From contig CANJQC010000030.1 in NCBI GenBank assembly GCA_947476295.1, positions 1 through 48,929 of the forward strand: DNA of 48,929 nt, given 5' to 3'. The notes under the pieces are model-generated. The model saw only the letters and a list, made by a program, of their open reading frames with translations. It was not told the DNA's origin and did not search any database. Each line of letters begins with the position of its first letter. Position 1 is the stretch's first letter. Shown here piece by piece: positions 8,478 through 17,528 of the stretch. The position numbers and the translations under genes were made by a program. The stretch is from Planctomycetaceae bacterium. GTDB lineage: Bacteria > Planctomycetota > Planctomycetia > Planctomycetales > Planctomycetaceae.

Positions 8478-9050
8478 ATGTCATCCAGCAAAGTGCTTAT
8501 CATTGTCGGCGATGCGACTGAAACGCTCGATACAATGTACCCGTATTATCGGCTCATCGAATCCGGCTTTCAGCCTGTCGTCGCCGCGCCAGAGAAGCGC
8601 CGTTATCAGATGGTGCTGCACGAAGTGAAGCCTGGCTGGACGATCACGAAGGAATGGGAAGGCTATTCGATCGACGCTGACATCGCTTTCAGTGATGTCT
8701 GTGAGGAAGAGTACGCTGGGATTTTTTTTTCCGGCGGGCGGGCTCCGGAATATATTCGCTACGACGAAAATCTTGTACGCATCACGCGTTATTTCTTCGA
8801 AGTCAACAAGCCAATCGCGAGTGTCTGCCACGGCGTGGAGATTCCCGCTTTCGCTGGCTGCGTTAAAGGACGCCGCATGGCCACCGTTCCGAAATGCCGT
8901 TTCGATCTGGAAGTCTGCGGCGGGATTTTCGTCGACGAACCATGCGTCATCGATCGTAACCTCGTGAGCGGTCGCACCTGGCACGATAACGGCCACTACG
9001 TTGCCCCATGGATTAAGTTGCTTGAGAGCTCGCGCACCGGCAGTCTGTGA
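8478..9050 (+). CDS. DJ-1/PfpI family protein
   Basis: A 190-residue glutamine-amidotransferase-like protein. The nucleophile elbow is ASVCHGVEIPA, with Cys at the sharp turn followed by His, and the preceding FFSGGRAPEY strand-turn matches the family. It lies 23 bases after the FAD oxidoreductase with AAGGG before its ATG, so the two are almost certainly co-transcribed. Members include deglycases, chaperones, hydratases and isonitrile hydratases, so the reaction cannot be told from sequence. The context suggests a tailoring or protective role in the ketosynthase/ACP pathway. Confidence 0.88.
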   Translation: MSSSKVLIIVGDATETLDTMYPYYRLIESGFQPVVAAPEKRRYQMVLHEVKPGWTITKEWEGYSIDADIAFSDVCEEEYAGIFFSGGRAPEYIRYDENLVRITRYFFEVNKPIASVCHGVEIPAFAGCVKGRRMATVPKCRFDLEVCGGIFVDEPCVIDRNLVSGRTWHDNGHYVAPWIKLLESSRTGSL

Positions 9051-9114
9051 ATGCATCAATGGGCAGCCCGTGAACACCTTGGCACAATGCTCTCCTTGCC
9101 TCTTTTTCAGAGGA

Positions 9115-9172
9115 TGACGCACCTTTTAAAACAGAACGGTGCTTCGCGGCTGTTCTCTTTCAAGGTGCGTCA
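9115..9172. terminator. Long hairpin after the ketosynthase cluster
   Basis: Perfect 11-bp arms TGACGCACCTT (9115-9125) and AAGGTGCGTCA (9162-9172) enclose a second inner pairing (AGAAC against GTTCT). It starts 64 bases after the DJ-1-like gene stop and may end the operon transcript. No clear T-tract follows, so it may instead be another palindromic repeat. Confidence 0.5.
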
Positions 9173-9357
9173 AACGGAGATTTGTTCCTCCCGGGGCCCT
9201 GCCGAATAATCAATGCCGACTTGACACATTGCGGATTTAGAGTGAAAAAAAATTTAAGGACATGGCCAACCAAACTGTTGACGCATTGAACAAATCTGAT
9301 AGCTTCCAGTTCAGAATATTTCATGTTTTTTCAGTTTTCCTGAATGGAGCACAACCA
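9173..9357. other. Leader region of the DUF1559 gene
   Basis: This stretch holds a TTGACA hexamer at 9221-9226 but no good -10 box at the usual spacing, then an A-rich run. A ribosome binding site GGAG (9346-9349) lies 8 bases before the chosen start at 9358. The in-frame ATG at 9262 is not used here because it precedes the prepilin leader by over 30 residues. Confidence 0.4.
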
Positions 9358-10455
9358 ATGAACATGCATTCCCGAAATCGAGGCTTCACGTTAATCGAAC
9401 TCTTGGTGGTGATTGCCATCATTGCAGTTCTCATATCCCTCTTGCTTCCTGCCGTGCAACAGGCTCGCGAGGCGGCTCGCAGAACTCAGTGCCGCAACAA
9501 TCTCAAGCAGATCGGCTTGGCTATTCATAATTATCATGACGTCTATAACAAGTTACCAATGGGTTACCTGTCCAATGCAGATTACAGCACGGGAACAGTT
9601 ACGCCCCTGCGTGGGTCAATGAGTTGGCCATGCGCGCTGCTGCCCTACATCGAGCAAGCCAACGCATACAACGCGATCTCAGCAGCTGGGGGTCTCTTAG
9701 ACGATGTCGGTGCTGCTGCAGGTGGCAGCCTTGTGGCTCAGAAAACTATTATTTCAGGGTACATCTGTCCGTCTGCTCCGCGCGGTGCGAACGCTGTGAC
9801 CGGTAGCGGTGCGAGCAATCCGAATGTTCCGGGTGCTGGTGTCAAGTCAACTAACACGCTGACAGGTGGCGTGATGGATTACATTGCGATCATTGACGTT
9901 ACTTCGGGTGCCGGGATTTATACAGCTTGGAATGCCGCCTATCCGACTCACGGTAGTTCTGCTGGTGCTATGGGGAACTCTATTGCGATATTTCCATCTC
10001 CTGGCCCGGGTGTTGTTGTTCAGCACAACAGCGGCGGCGGATTGCGTGACATGATCGACGGGACGTCCAACACACATCTTGTTCACGAGCATGCGATGCG
10101 TGAGCAGGGTTTCACTCGCGGTAAGCCAGATACATTCCTCAACACCACTGTTGGCAGCGCTGGTGGAGTTTGGACGAGTATTTTGCAAGGAGCGGCCTTC
10201 GCCAACGGAGTTCCATTTGGTACCGCGCCAGGTACTATCGATGCCAATAACGGGGGAACCGGCGGGCCTTGTTTAATCAACTGCTCCAATGTGGTGTATG
10301 CGACGGCAGATGTGGCGGGGCCTTATTCGTTCCACGCTGGAGCTGCCCTCACTTTGATGGGGGATGGCTCTGTGCAGTCAACAAGTGAGAATATGTCCTC
10401 AGCCTTATGGGTTGCTCGAAATACCATGGCTGGCGGCGAGGTTGTAGGTGAGTAG
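9358..10455 (+). CDS. DUF1559 pseudopilin-like protein
   Basis: A 365-residue member of the planctomycete DUF1559 family. It starts with a type IV pilin/type II secretion leader: short basic N-terminus, then [20 protein letters not shown], with cleavage expected before Phe. The DUF1559 body follows ([24 protein letters not shown]). The C-terminus carries the H-X9-DG motif ([12 protein letters not shown]). Start 9358 has GGAG 8 bases upstream. It is exported to the cell envelope after prepilin peptidase processing. The exact function is unknown, and planctomycete genomes carry many paralogues. It is followed by a terminator and a small lipoprotein gene, a common pairing in this phylum. Confidence 0.93.
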   Translation: MNMHSRNRGFTLIELLVVIAIIAVLISLLLPAVQQAREAARRTQCRNNLKQIGLAIHNYHDVYNKLPMGYLSNADYSTGTVTPLRGSMSWPCALLPYIEQANAYNAISAAGGLLDDVGAAAGGSLVAQKTIISGYICPSAPRGANAVTGSGASNPNVPGAGVKSTNTLTGGVMDYIAIIDVTSGAGIYTAWNAAYPTHGSSAGAMGNSIAIFPSPGPGVVVQHNSGGGLRDMIDGTSNTHLVHEHAMREQGFTRGKPDTFLNTTVGSAGGVWTSILQGAAFANGVPFGTAPGTIDANNGGTGGPCLINCSNVVYATADVAGPYSFHAGAALTLMGDGSVQSTSENMSSALWVARNTMAGGEVVGE

Positions 10456-10484
10456 ACATTCCGTTTTTGTGAACTGAGAATAGA

Positions 10485-10519
10485 AACCAACCGTGAGCCG
10501 TTCGCGGTTGGTTTTTTTG
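10485..10519 (+). terminator. Rho-independent terminator after DUF1559 gene
   Basis: Arms AACCAACCG (10485-10493) and CGGTTGGTT (10505-10513) pair perfectly around an 11-base loop and run into a T-tract. It lies 29 bases past the stop of the DUF1559 gene. Confidence 0.85.
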
Positions 10520-10638
10520 TTTCTAAACAAGAATACAGTGACGGCTTCTAGAGCGGCTCGGATGATTTTTCCCTGATGCGGTACAGACGAGAAACTGTAA
10601 ATAAAGGGATGGTTACTTCAACAGGAGATCAAGGTATC

Positions 10639-11103
10639 GTGAGCAATACGGCAAAGCGGCTCTTTGGCCCTCGAAGATTGATCAGTAAGGTAGTTTTATT
10701 GTGTCTGCTGACTTTCGGCTGTTCCGGCGGGGAAAGAAAGCCGCTCAACGCGAAGCCTGTTCTGCCTGTCAGCGGTCTCGTTCATGTGGATGGGGCACCA
10801 TTGGCGGGTGTAAAGATCATCTTCCATGCAAAGACATCCGATCCCAGTAATGCAACATTGTCAATGGCCAAAACGGATGCTGAAGGGCGGTTTAAGGCAT
10901 GGACATATCAGGCAGACGACGGGGTGCCGCCCGGGGACTACACGGTCACATTTGATGACCAAAGTAAAACGCAACCTCACATGCGCAGCAGTCCGGATCT
11001 TTTCAATGGTAAGTATTCCGATCCGAAGAAATCAGAATTCAAAGTCAAAGTTCCAGAGTCTGGAGAGCCCATTGATATGGGTACGATTGAGCTTAAGCAT
11101 TGA
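10639..11103 (+). CDS. Small carboxypeptidase-regulatory-like lipoprotein
   Basis: A 154-residue lipoprotein: a basic start, a hydrophobic stretch VVLLCLLTFGC with a lipobox Cys, then a transthyretin/carboxypeptidase-regulatory-like beta domain (VSGLVHVDGAPLAGVKIIF ... GRFKAWTYQADDGVPPGDYTVTF). GTG at 10639 is preferred because AGGAG (10623-10627) precedes it and the signal peptide then has normal length. ATGs at 10576 and 10609 are alternatives. Such proteins commonly follow DUF1559 genes in planctomycetes. It is probably anchored in the envelope; the partner is unknown. A terminator separates it from the pseudopilin gene, so it may have its own promoter. Confidence 0.8.
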   Translation: MSNTAKRLFGPRRLISKVVLLCLLTFGCSGGERKPLNAKPVLPVSGLVHVDGAPLAGVKIIFHAKTSDPSNATLSMAKTDAEGRFKAWTYQADDGVPPGDYTVTFDDQSKTQPHMRSSPDLFNGKYSDPKKSEFKVKVPESGEPIDMGTIELKH

Positions 11104-11285
11104 CAGGATCGGACTTGGATTTTGTTGAGTCTTCAATGACGAATTCTAAGCGTTAACATCTAAGCACGATGCAAGACAATTGAACGGCTAACCTGTAAAC
11201 CGGTCCGTCTTTTAGTTTTTGGCTTCGTCTGCCGTTTGGTCTTTTTGTCGATCGAGGAATAATCGATCTAAGAGTCTGAAGAGCG

Positions 11286-12953
11286 ATGCTTAAGGAAAAG
11301 ACAATTTCCAGCGTGGAGACAGCGATCGACGGTATTGTGAGTAATTCCGCGACGGTATCGGTGGAAACGCGAATTCAGCTTTGTCGACAATGCCTTGATA
11401 GTGTCGTCGCCGTCGCGGACGAATGGACCGAACAGGCTGCGATTGCGAAAGGGCTTTCAAATACGTCAGCGTTGCGAGCGGAAGATCTGCTGAGCGGTCC
11501 CGGAGTCGTAGCTCGTCAGTTGCAGTTGACCATTCAATCGCTTCGAGGCATCCAGAGGCAGGGGCGTCCGTCTTTGCCAGGCCGACCAGTGCGACTACAG
11601 AATGGCCAGTTTTCGATCCCCGTTTTTCCGAGCTCTGGACTGTTCGACAGCCTTACATTCATGGGGATGCGAGGGTCCGTCAGGCTGCATACTGGCGTCG
11701 CCGAAGGAGCCATCCACGGGCAACTCCCGGAAGCAGCCACGAATCCAAAGCTGCGAATGGTGACGGCAGTTCTGGGGGCGGGAAATGTGTCGTCCATTCC
11801 CGCAACAGACAGTCTCAACAGGATCATGTTTGAAGGCAGCAGAGTGGTCCTTAAGCTGAATCCTGTCAATGAGTATCTGTACCCGATCTTCCAGAAGGCC
11901 TTTGCGCCATTAGTCAAAGCGAACCTTCTACGCATCCTGACCGGTGGAGCAGACGTTGGCGAAGCGTTGATTCAGAATGACGCGGTAGATGCTGTCCATA
12001 TTACCGGATCCGCAACAACACATGACGCGATCGTGTGGGGCAAGGATCTTAACGAACGCATTCGCCGCAAGCAGTGCGACGATCCGGTGCTGAAGAAGAA
12101 CGTGACCAGCGAGCTTGGAAACGTGACTCCGTGGATTGTCGTCCCCGGTGTCTATACCGCACGACAGCTGGATTCACAGGCACAGCATATTGCCACATCA
12201 ATTACGAATAATGCCTCATTCAACTGCCTGGCCACAAAAATCATTCTGACCTGGAAAAATTGGGCCCAGCGCGATCAGTTCCTTCAGCGGATTCAGCACC
12301 ATTTGTCGCAGACACCATTCCGTCCGGCGTACTATCCGGGGGCGGCGGAACGTTATCGGCGGTTCACGGGTTTATCGGTTCAGCCTGATGAGCGAGGTTG
12401 CCTGCCGTGGACTCTGTTGACGGGAACGTCGATTGAACAGCGGCCTGAATTGTTTCAGGAAGAGTCGTTTGTCTGCGTCTGTGCGGAGACCCAACTGGCT
12501 GGTGACACTCCAGAACATTTCCTTGCCGCAGCAACCGAGTTTGTGAATGATCGAGTTAACGGGACCTTGTGTGCGTCCGTCACCATCCCGCAGGGATTCC
12601 GTCATCAGCATGCGAAATCGTTTGAACGCTGCCTCGAAAAACTTCGTTACGGTTCAGTCTGTGTGAATCAATGGTCCGGACTCGCTTATGGTCTGACAAG
12701 TCCGCCCTGGGGAGCCTATCCCGGCGCAACCCTAAAGGATGTCCACAGCGGTATCGGAAATGTACACAATACGTATTTACTCGATCGCGTAGAAAAAACG
12801 GTGTTGGAAGGCCCTTTAGTGAACTTCCCTAGGCCTGTCTGGTTCCCTTCACATCGAAACGCTGTGAGTGTGGCAAGTCGACTTTTGCGTCTGTACCATC
12901 GTCCATCAATGTTCCATCTTCCGGGGCTGTTTGCGGCCGCGATTACAGGGTAA
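11286..12953 (+). CDS. Aldehyde dehydrogenase family protein
   Basis: A 555-residue protein of the NAD(P)+-dependent aldehyde dehydrogenase superfamily. The general base Glu276 lies in SELGN and the catalytic Cys314 in NASFNCLATK. The cofactor-domain motif HITGSATTHDAIVWG corresponds to the usual FTGS region. It is somewhat longer than the common 480-500 residues, with an extended N-terminus and a C-terminal tail. No signal peptide is seen, so it is cytoplasmic. It is 30 bases upstream of the beta-helix/diheme gene on the same strand, so the two are likely co-transcribed. The substrate is unknown. The motifs are divergent, so substrate class should not be guessed. Confidence 0.85.
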   Translation: MLKEKTISSVETAIDGIVSNSATVSVETRIQLCRQCLDSVVAVADEWTEQAAIAKGLSNTSALRAEDLLSGPGVVARQLQLTIQSLRGIQRQGRPSLPGRPVRLQNGQFSIPVFPSSGLFDSLTFMGMRGSVRLHTGVAEGAIHGQLPEAATNPKLRMVTAVLGAGNVSSIPATDSLNRIMFEGSRVVLKLNPVNEYLYPIFQKAFAPLVKANLLRILTGGADVGEALIQNDAVDAVHITGSATTHDAIVWGKDLNERIRRKQCDDPVLKKNVTSELGNVTPWIVVPGVYTARQLDSQAQHIATSITNNASFNCLATKIILTWKNWAQRDQFLQRIQHHLSQTPFRPAYYPGAAERYRRFTGLSVQPDERGCLPWTLLTGTSIEQRPELFQEESFVCVCAETQLAGDTPEHFLAAATEFVNDRVNGTLCASVTIPQGFRHQHAKSFERCLEKLRYGSVCVNQWSGLAYGLTSPPWGAYPGATLKDVHSGIGNVHNTYLLDRVEKTVLEGPLVNFPRPVWFPSHRNAVSVASRLLRLYHRPSMFHLPGLFAAAITG

Positions 12954-12983
12954 TTTTTGTACTGAGCATCAAAGGAATTTTCT

Positions 12984-15305
12984 GTGCAACATATAAGTTT
13001 TTGTCCGACTGCTGGCCTGATCCTCTCGATCCTGTTGTACTCAGCAACAGTGAGTCGGGCTGAGGAAAAGACGGGCGGTGAGTCCGCTAAACTGACAGCC
13101 ACTACCAAAATTCTGCAACCCGGTGACAGAGTACAATTCGAATTGCAGGCGGCATTGATCAACGCCGTGCCCGGTGACGTGATTGAACTCAAAGCGGGTA
13201 CATACCACTTTAACACTGAGCTGAACGTCGTGTGTGACAACATCACTATTCGTGGTGCCGGACGCGATAAAACCGTTCTGTCATTTACGAATCAGTCCGC
13301 AGGAAGCAGCGGGATTGTTGCGACGGGTAATGCGTTTGTAATTGAGCATCTGGCCGTTGAAGACACAGTTGGAAATGCGATCAAGGTTCTTGGAGCACAA
13401 GACGTCACTTTCCGTAACGTTCGCGTGGAGTGGACCGCAGGGCCTAAATCGACGAATGGTGCCTACGGCATTTATCCGGTCGAGTGCCGGAATGTCTTGA
13501 TCGAAGACTGTGTATCCATCGGAGCATCAGATGCGGGGATCTATGTCGGCCAGTCACAGGACGTCATTGTCCGCGGATGTCTCGCAAAACAAAACGTGGC
13601 TGGCATTGAAATTGAAAATACGCTGCGGGCGGACGTCTTCGACAACACGGCGACCGACAATACCGGAGGTATTCTGGTATTCGACCTGCCCGGTCTTAAC
13701 CTGACCAATGGTGGCCAGGTGCGGGTTTTTCAAAACCGGATTACCGACAACAATTACGAAAACTTTGCACCAAAAGGAACAATGGTTGCCGACGTTCCGG
13801 CCGGGACAGGCGTCATGCTCATGGCGACAGACAACGTCGAGATCTTTGATAACGACATTACAGACCACCAAACGACCAACGTGCTTGTTGCCAGTTTTCT
13901 GATCACAGAACGAAAGGTCAATGATGCGAATTACGACCCATTTCCAGAGAACGTTTCAATTCATGATAACCGCATTGCCGGAGGCGGATTGAAGCCAGCC
14001 GGACAATTGAGCACGCTCCTGGCTCCACTGACCGGCGGCGTGTTTCCCGACATTTTTTATGACGGAATTTTGAACCCTGCAAAACTTAAGGATGCGAAAG
14101 TACCGGCCGTCTTTTCATTGCGAATTCGTGACAATGGAGACGCAAGTTTCGCAAACATGAACATTGGTGATCTTTCAGTCAATAACATCAAGGCAGGCAA
14201 GTACAGCATTGGACGTGACCTCGGGCCGTACGGCGCTGATATTCCACCGGTTGATTCGGTAACCCTGCTGCCACATGGCACTGCGTCATCGCAAGGGAAC
14301 CCGGCGGTGGCCGTCTACCGATCGGCACCCGAGAAACTCTCAACATGGGGGCTGTACGTAAACCAAAGCAACCGCTGGGTGCCGGCGGAGGGACTGATTG
14401 AGTATGAGCTAAACACACCATTGTTCTCTGACTACACTTTGAAACACCGCTTTGTGCGACTCCCAAAGGGTGAGCACATGACGTGGCATGAGACAGAGTC
14501 TTTGGAATTTCCTGTTGGTACCGTCATCGCCAAGACGTTTGCCTATCCCGATAAGACAGATGATCGAACTCCAGGCGAGCGGATTGTGGAGACTCGTATC
14601 GAACTACGGGAACCGTCTGGATGGTATGGCTACTCATACGTGTGGGACGAAAATCAGTCCGATGCGTCTTTAAGCCTCGGAGGTGGTGCCGTTGATGTCA
14701 CATGGAAGCACGAGGATGGCAGCCTCCATCACAACACATACCAGATACCCAACGCCAACCAGTGTCTCAGTTGCCACAGCAACAATGATAAATACGTGCC
14801 GTTAGGAACAACAGCCCGGAACCTCAACCGGCGTGGCGTGGAAGAGGGCGCCGCAAATCAACTTGCTCAATGGGCCGAATGCGGTTTGCTGAAGGGATGC
14901 CCGTCGCCGGAAGATCGCCCGAAACTTGCGGCATACAATGATCCGAACAGCGGGTCGCTGGATCAAAGAGCACGGGCATGGCTGGAGGTGAACTGCGCGC
15001 ACTGCCATCAACCGACGGGCTCTGCCAGGACGTCCGGGCTGGACCTCAGGACAGTGCAGACAGAACCTGCCAAATTCGGTGTCTTCAAATCGCCCGTCGC
15101 AGCCGGAAGCGGCACCGGTGGCAGACGATACGACATCATTCCTGGCAAGCCCGATGAATCCATCCTGATGTTTCGGCTGGAAACAGAGATTCCAGGAGCG
15201 AGAATGCCGAATTTGGCACGTAATCTGATTCACGAGGAATCAAATCGACTGATACAAGAGTGGATTCTCGCAATGAAGCCCGAAGCGGATGCGACTCAGA
15301 AATGA
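12984..15305 (+). CDS. Parallel beta-helix and diheme cytochrome c fusion
   Basis: A 773-residue exported protein with a signal peptide ending near VSRA. Residues about 50-390 form a right-handed parallel beta-helix like the TIGR03805 family (repeated N-V-x-I-x-D/N rungs). Residues about 420-770 match the HNE_0200/SO2930 diheme cytochrome family (TIGR03806), with heme sites CLSCH (594-598) and CAHCH (671-675). In other bacteria these are usually two neighbouring genes; here they are one continuous frame. The start is GTG at 12984 with AAAGGA 7 bases upstream. It probably acts in the periplasm as an electron carrier tied to an unknown oxidation, perhaps together with the aldehyde dehydrogenase before it. 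Confidence 0.88.
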   Translation: MQHISFCPTAGLILSILLYSATVSRAEEKTGGESAKLTATTKILQPGDRVQFELQAALINAVPGDVIELKAGTYHFNTELNVVCDNITIRGAGRDKTVLSFTNQSAGSSGIVATGNAFVIEHLAVEDTVGNAIKVLGAQDVTFRNVRVEWTAGPKSTNGAYGIYPVECRNVLIEDCVSIGASDAGIYVGQSQDVIVRGCLAKQNVAGIEIENTLRADVFDNTATDNTGGILVFDLPGLNLTNGGQVRVFQNRITDNNYENFAPKGTMVADVPAGTGVMLMATDNVEIFDNDITDHQTTNVLVASFLITERKVNDANYDPFPENVSIHDNRIAGGGLKPAGQLSTLLAPLTGGVFPDIFYDGILNPAKLKDAKVPAVFSLRIRDNGDASFANMNIGDLSVNNIKAGKYSIGRDLGPYGADIPPVDSVTLLPHGTASSQGNPAVAVYRSAPEKLSTWGLYVNQSNRWVPAEGLIEYELNTPLFSDYTLKHRFVRLPKGEHMTWHETESLEFPVGTVIAKTFAYPDKTDDRTPGERIVETRIELREPSGWYGYSYVWDENQSDASLSLGGGAVDVTWKHEDGSLHHNTYQIPNANQCLSCHSNNDKYVPLGTTARNLNRRGVEEGAANQLAQWAECGLLKGCPSPEDRPKLAAYNDPNSGSLDQRARAWLEVNCAHCHQPTGSARTSGLDLRTVQTEPAKFGVFKSPVAAGSGTGGRRYDIIPGKPDESILMFRLETEIPGARMPNLARNLIHEESNRLIQEWILAMKPEADATQK

Positions 15306-15362
15306 CCGAACGTGTCGGATTCGGACTGACGCCGACTGAAATCTAAAATCGCTGCATCCGAG

Positions 15363-16148
15363 TCACCACCAGAATCGTTTTTTTACCGGTGCTTCTACGG
15401 GGGCTGTTCCACTGAAACTGGATTGCAGGACGATGTTTTCCGGCAGCAGGACGCAACTCAGTGCTCCGCCAACACCGCCGGTTGTGTCGATAGCGATTGT
15501 GTCATTGCCGAACTGAACCTTCGGCACAGGTACATGGCCGATCACGACCGGGACCGGGCAATCGGTGGGTGGTCCAGTCAGAATGAACTCTTTTGAATAC
15601 AACCACGGTGGATGACTGAGCGAATAATCGCGTTCGCGGAGAATGCGAATCTGAGTTTCGAACGGGATGTTGCGATCGAGGCCAGCATGGACGAACAAAT
15701 AATCCCGATGTTCGATGCCCCACGGCAAGTCCGACAGCAGGCGAATGTGCTCTTCCGGCAACGCCGCCTTGAGTCCCTCAACATCTTTGTGTTCGACACC
15801 GTACGATTCAAACGTGGTATGCGAATTGTAATGATGAGTCCAGCGGCCTCGGAAATCGATGTAGTCCGGAGCGTCAATCAGACCAAGTGTTCCAGCCATC
15901 GCCAGCTCATGATTTCCGCACAGCCACGTGACTTTCTCGTGTTGCTTCACAAGATCACAGTAAAGCTGCACGGTTCCGGCCGGATCGGGCCCACGATCCA
16001 CGAGGTCGCCGATAAACACAATCCAGCGTTTATGAATATCCGGCAGTCTTGCCAACTGTGCAATGATTTCACGCAGTTGCGACGTCTGCCCGTGTACGTC
16101 GCCGATTACGGCCACGGGACCTTCAATACGAGTGGGAACAGATGCCAT
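15363..16148 (-). CDS. Metallophosphoesterase (PPP-type)
   Basis: A 261-residue calcineurin-like phosphoesterase. The metal-binding motifs are all present in order: GDVHG, GDLVDRGP, GNHE, then HAG and GHVPVPK. The arrangement matches bacterial PPP-type Ser/Thr phosphatases and diadenosine tetraphosphatases; which of these cannot be settled. It has no signal peptide. It is convergent with the beta-helix/diheme gene and has no operon partner. Confidence 0.92.
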   Translation of the reverse strand: MASVPTRIEGPVAVIGDVHGQTSQLREIIAQLARLPDIHKRWIVFIGDLVDRGPDPAGTVQLYCDLVKQHEKVTWLCGNHELAMAGTLGLIDAPDYIDFRGRWTHHYNSHTTFESYGVEHKDVEGLKAALPEEHIRLLSDLPWGIEHRDYLFVHAGLDRNIPFETQIRILRERDYSLSHPPWLYSKEFILTGPPTDCPVPVVIGHVPVPKVQFGNDTIAIDTTGGVGGALSCVLLPENIVLQSSFSGTAPVEAPVKKRFWW

Positions 16149-16695
16149 TTCACTTGAGATTTTGTGAGCGGATACAGAGGAAGGCCGACCTGATTTCGGC
16201 AGTCCCCCCCAAATTCAAAGACCAATGACGAATGGTAGCCAATACGACAAAAACATGCCACCCGTAAGGGACTGCGACAAACGCTTGTCCACAAAACGCG
16301 AATCTGCCGCATCCGCCGCCATGCGTTAGCGGTCTGTTTCCGCAAGGGGTTATCCGGTGCCAGGCACCTGACACTCGTTGTAGAAACGGGCCATTTGCCA
16401 GACATCTTCCCGGAATCCTAGTTATTTTGTGTCCAGCGACAGACTCCACCTGGAAAGGTGGCATTCGAAGTGCCACGCGGCAGAAGTCATCCACCAGGGG
16501 GCAGGAGTCATCCAGAGCCAGTCAGGCGTTCCCAACGATGGCCTGGTGATTGTAACGCCCGCTCAGCGCTGGGGACTCCGGGCGAGATTGGTCACTTGCC
16601 GAAACGGAATGCCCACTCGACGCTGAAGATCGATTTCAAAGCGATGACCCAGATATTGGCGGGAATTACAGGGAATTCCCGCCTGCAGAAAGGAA
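16149..16695. other. Intergenic stretch with short palindromes
   Basis: No gene is supported. It contains the palindrome GGTGCCAGGCACC (16356-16368) followed by TGACAC, which is like one arm of REP-type elements. It also contains a perfect 10-bp hairpin GGCGGGAATT / AATTCCCGCC (16658-16667 and 16674-16683) just past the end of the UDP-glucose dehydrogenase remnant. Two short direct repeats around AGTCATCCA lie near 16485-16515. Confidence 0.5.
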
Positions 16696-17136
16696 TTACC
16701 TGCGAACCTGCAACGCGCTCAGGCCGATGCCGGAGTAGTAGAAACCTCGAGCTGCCATTTTGGTGCGGTCGTACAGATTACGACCATCGAAAATAACCGG
16801 TGACTTCATCTTCAGTTTGATGTCGTCGAAGTCCGGATTCCGGAACTCATTCCATTCCGTCACGATGGCAATTGCGTCGGCACCGTCACACGAGTCGTAG
16901 TGATGGTCACAGTATGTGATTCTGTCGCCGAGTTCCCTGCGGACGTTTTCCAGAGCGACCGGATCGTGAGCTTTCACAATCGCACCGGCTTCCAGCAGGC
17001 TGTGAATCAGGACCAGCGCAGGAGCTTCGCGAATGTCATCTGTGCGAGGTTTGAAGCTCAGCCCCCAGACCGCAATCGTGCGCCCGGTCAGGTCACCGCC
17101 AAAGTAGTGAAGAACTCGTTCATGCTTATGTGTCTC
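16696..17136 (-). pseudogene. UDP-glucose 6-dehydrogenase, C-terminal remnant
   Basis: The last 146 codons of a UDP-glucose/GDP-mannose dehydrogenase remain in frame, from [21 protein letters not shown] through [11 protein letters not shown] and FDGRNLYD to a natural stop at 16696. This is the UDP-binding C-terminal domain only. The NAD-binding and catalytic Cys domains are missing, and an in-frame stop (17137-17139) sits just upstream of the conserved part. The frame itself is undamaged, so the truncation may be fairly recent. An ATG at 16977 would give a 93-residue piece of no likely function. Confidence 0.85.
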
Positions 17137-17375
17137 CTAAATTCGCCGAACGACCCCCATCAGCGGATGGCGGGGGAAGAGTATCCATGTCAAGCCGCGA
17201 ACGACCGCCATTCCGCTGCATGGGATTGGGTACGCCCGTCATGGGCATGAGTTTGTGGGGTTAAAGTCCCCTGTGTGAGACTGGGAGTCTCAAGGAGGTC
17301 AATATGCCAAATCACAACTCCGATCTTTTTCGGCGGAGCAGCCGGACATGTGGACGGCACCTCAGCGGTGGTGGC
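17137..17375 (+). other. Structured remnant, possibly 5' end of a mobile element
   Basis: Three hairpins follow one another: GCCC/GGGC (17234-17246), GGGG/CCCC (17257-17271) and GAGACT/AGTCTC (17277-17291). Next come AAGGAGG (17292-17298) and an ATG at 17304 that opens a frame of about a dozen plausible residues before running into the arylsulfatase remnant. Structured RNA before a ribosome binding site and a cut-off frame would fit the 5' part of a group II intron or similar element. No family was identified. Confidence 0.3.
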
Positions 17376-17528
17376 GACGTCGAAGGTCTCGCTGGCGGTG
17401 AAGGCGGCGGGCACGGTCATCTTCGTCTCGGTGCGGGCAACTTCCTGGCCGTCCACACTGAGAACGATGTCGGCGGGCGCGCCGGGTTTCGGGGCTTTGA
17501 GGATGGTTTCGACGACGATGTTGATATG
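17376..17528 (-). pseudogene. Arylsulfatase, C-terminal fragment
   Basis: About 50 codons on the minus strand match the C-terminal beta-sandwich of planctomycete sulfatases: IVLSVDGQEVARTETKMTV followed by PAAFTASETFDV. Similarity stops abruptly on both sides, without the usual DYFDR.PF.F.G tail, so this is a fragment cut at both ends. It is visibly GC-richer than its surroundings, which suggests a different source or history. Confidence 0.6.

Noticed and set aside
9221-9249. TTGACA as a sigma-70 promoter of the DUF1559 gene
   Set aside because: No acceptable -10 hexamer at 16-18 bases distance.
17190-17456. 88-codon minus-strand ORF as a gene
   Set aside because: It joins a sulfatase fragment to unrelated sequence, so it is a chance frame across a breakpoint.
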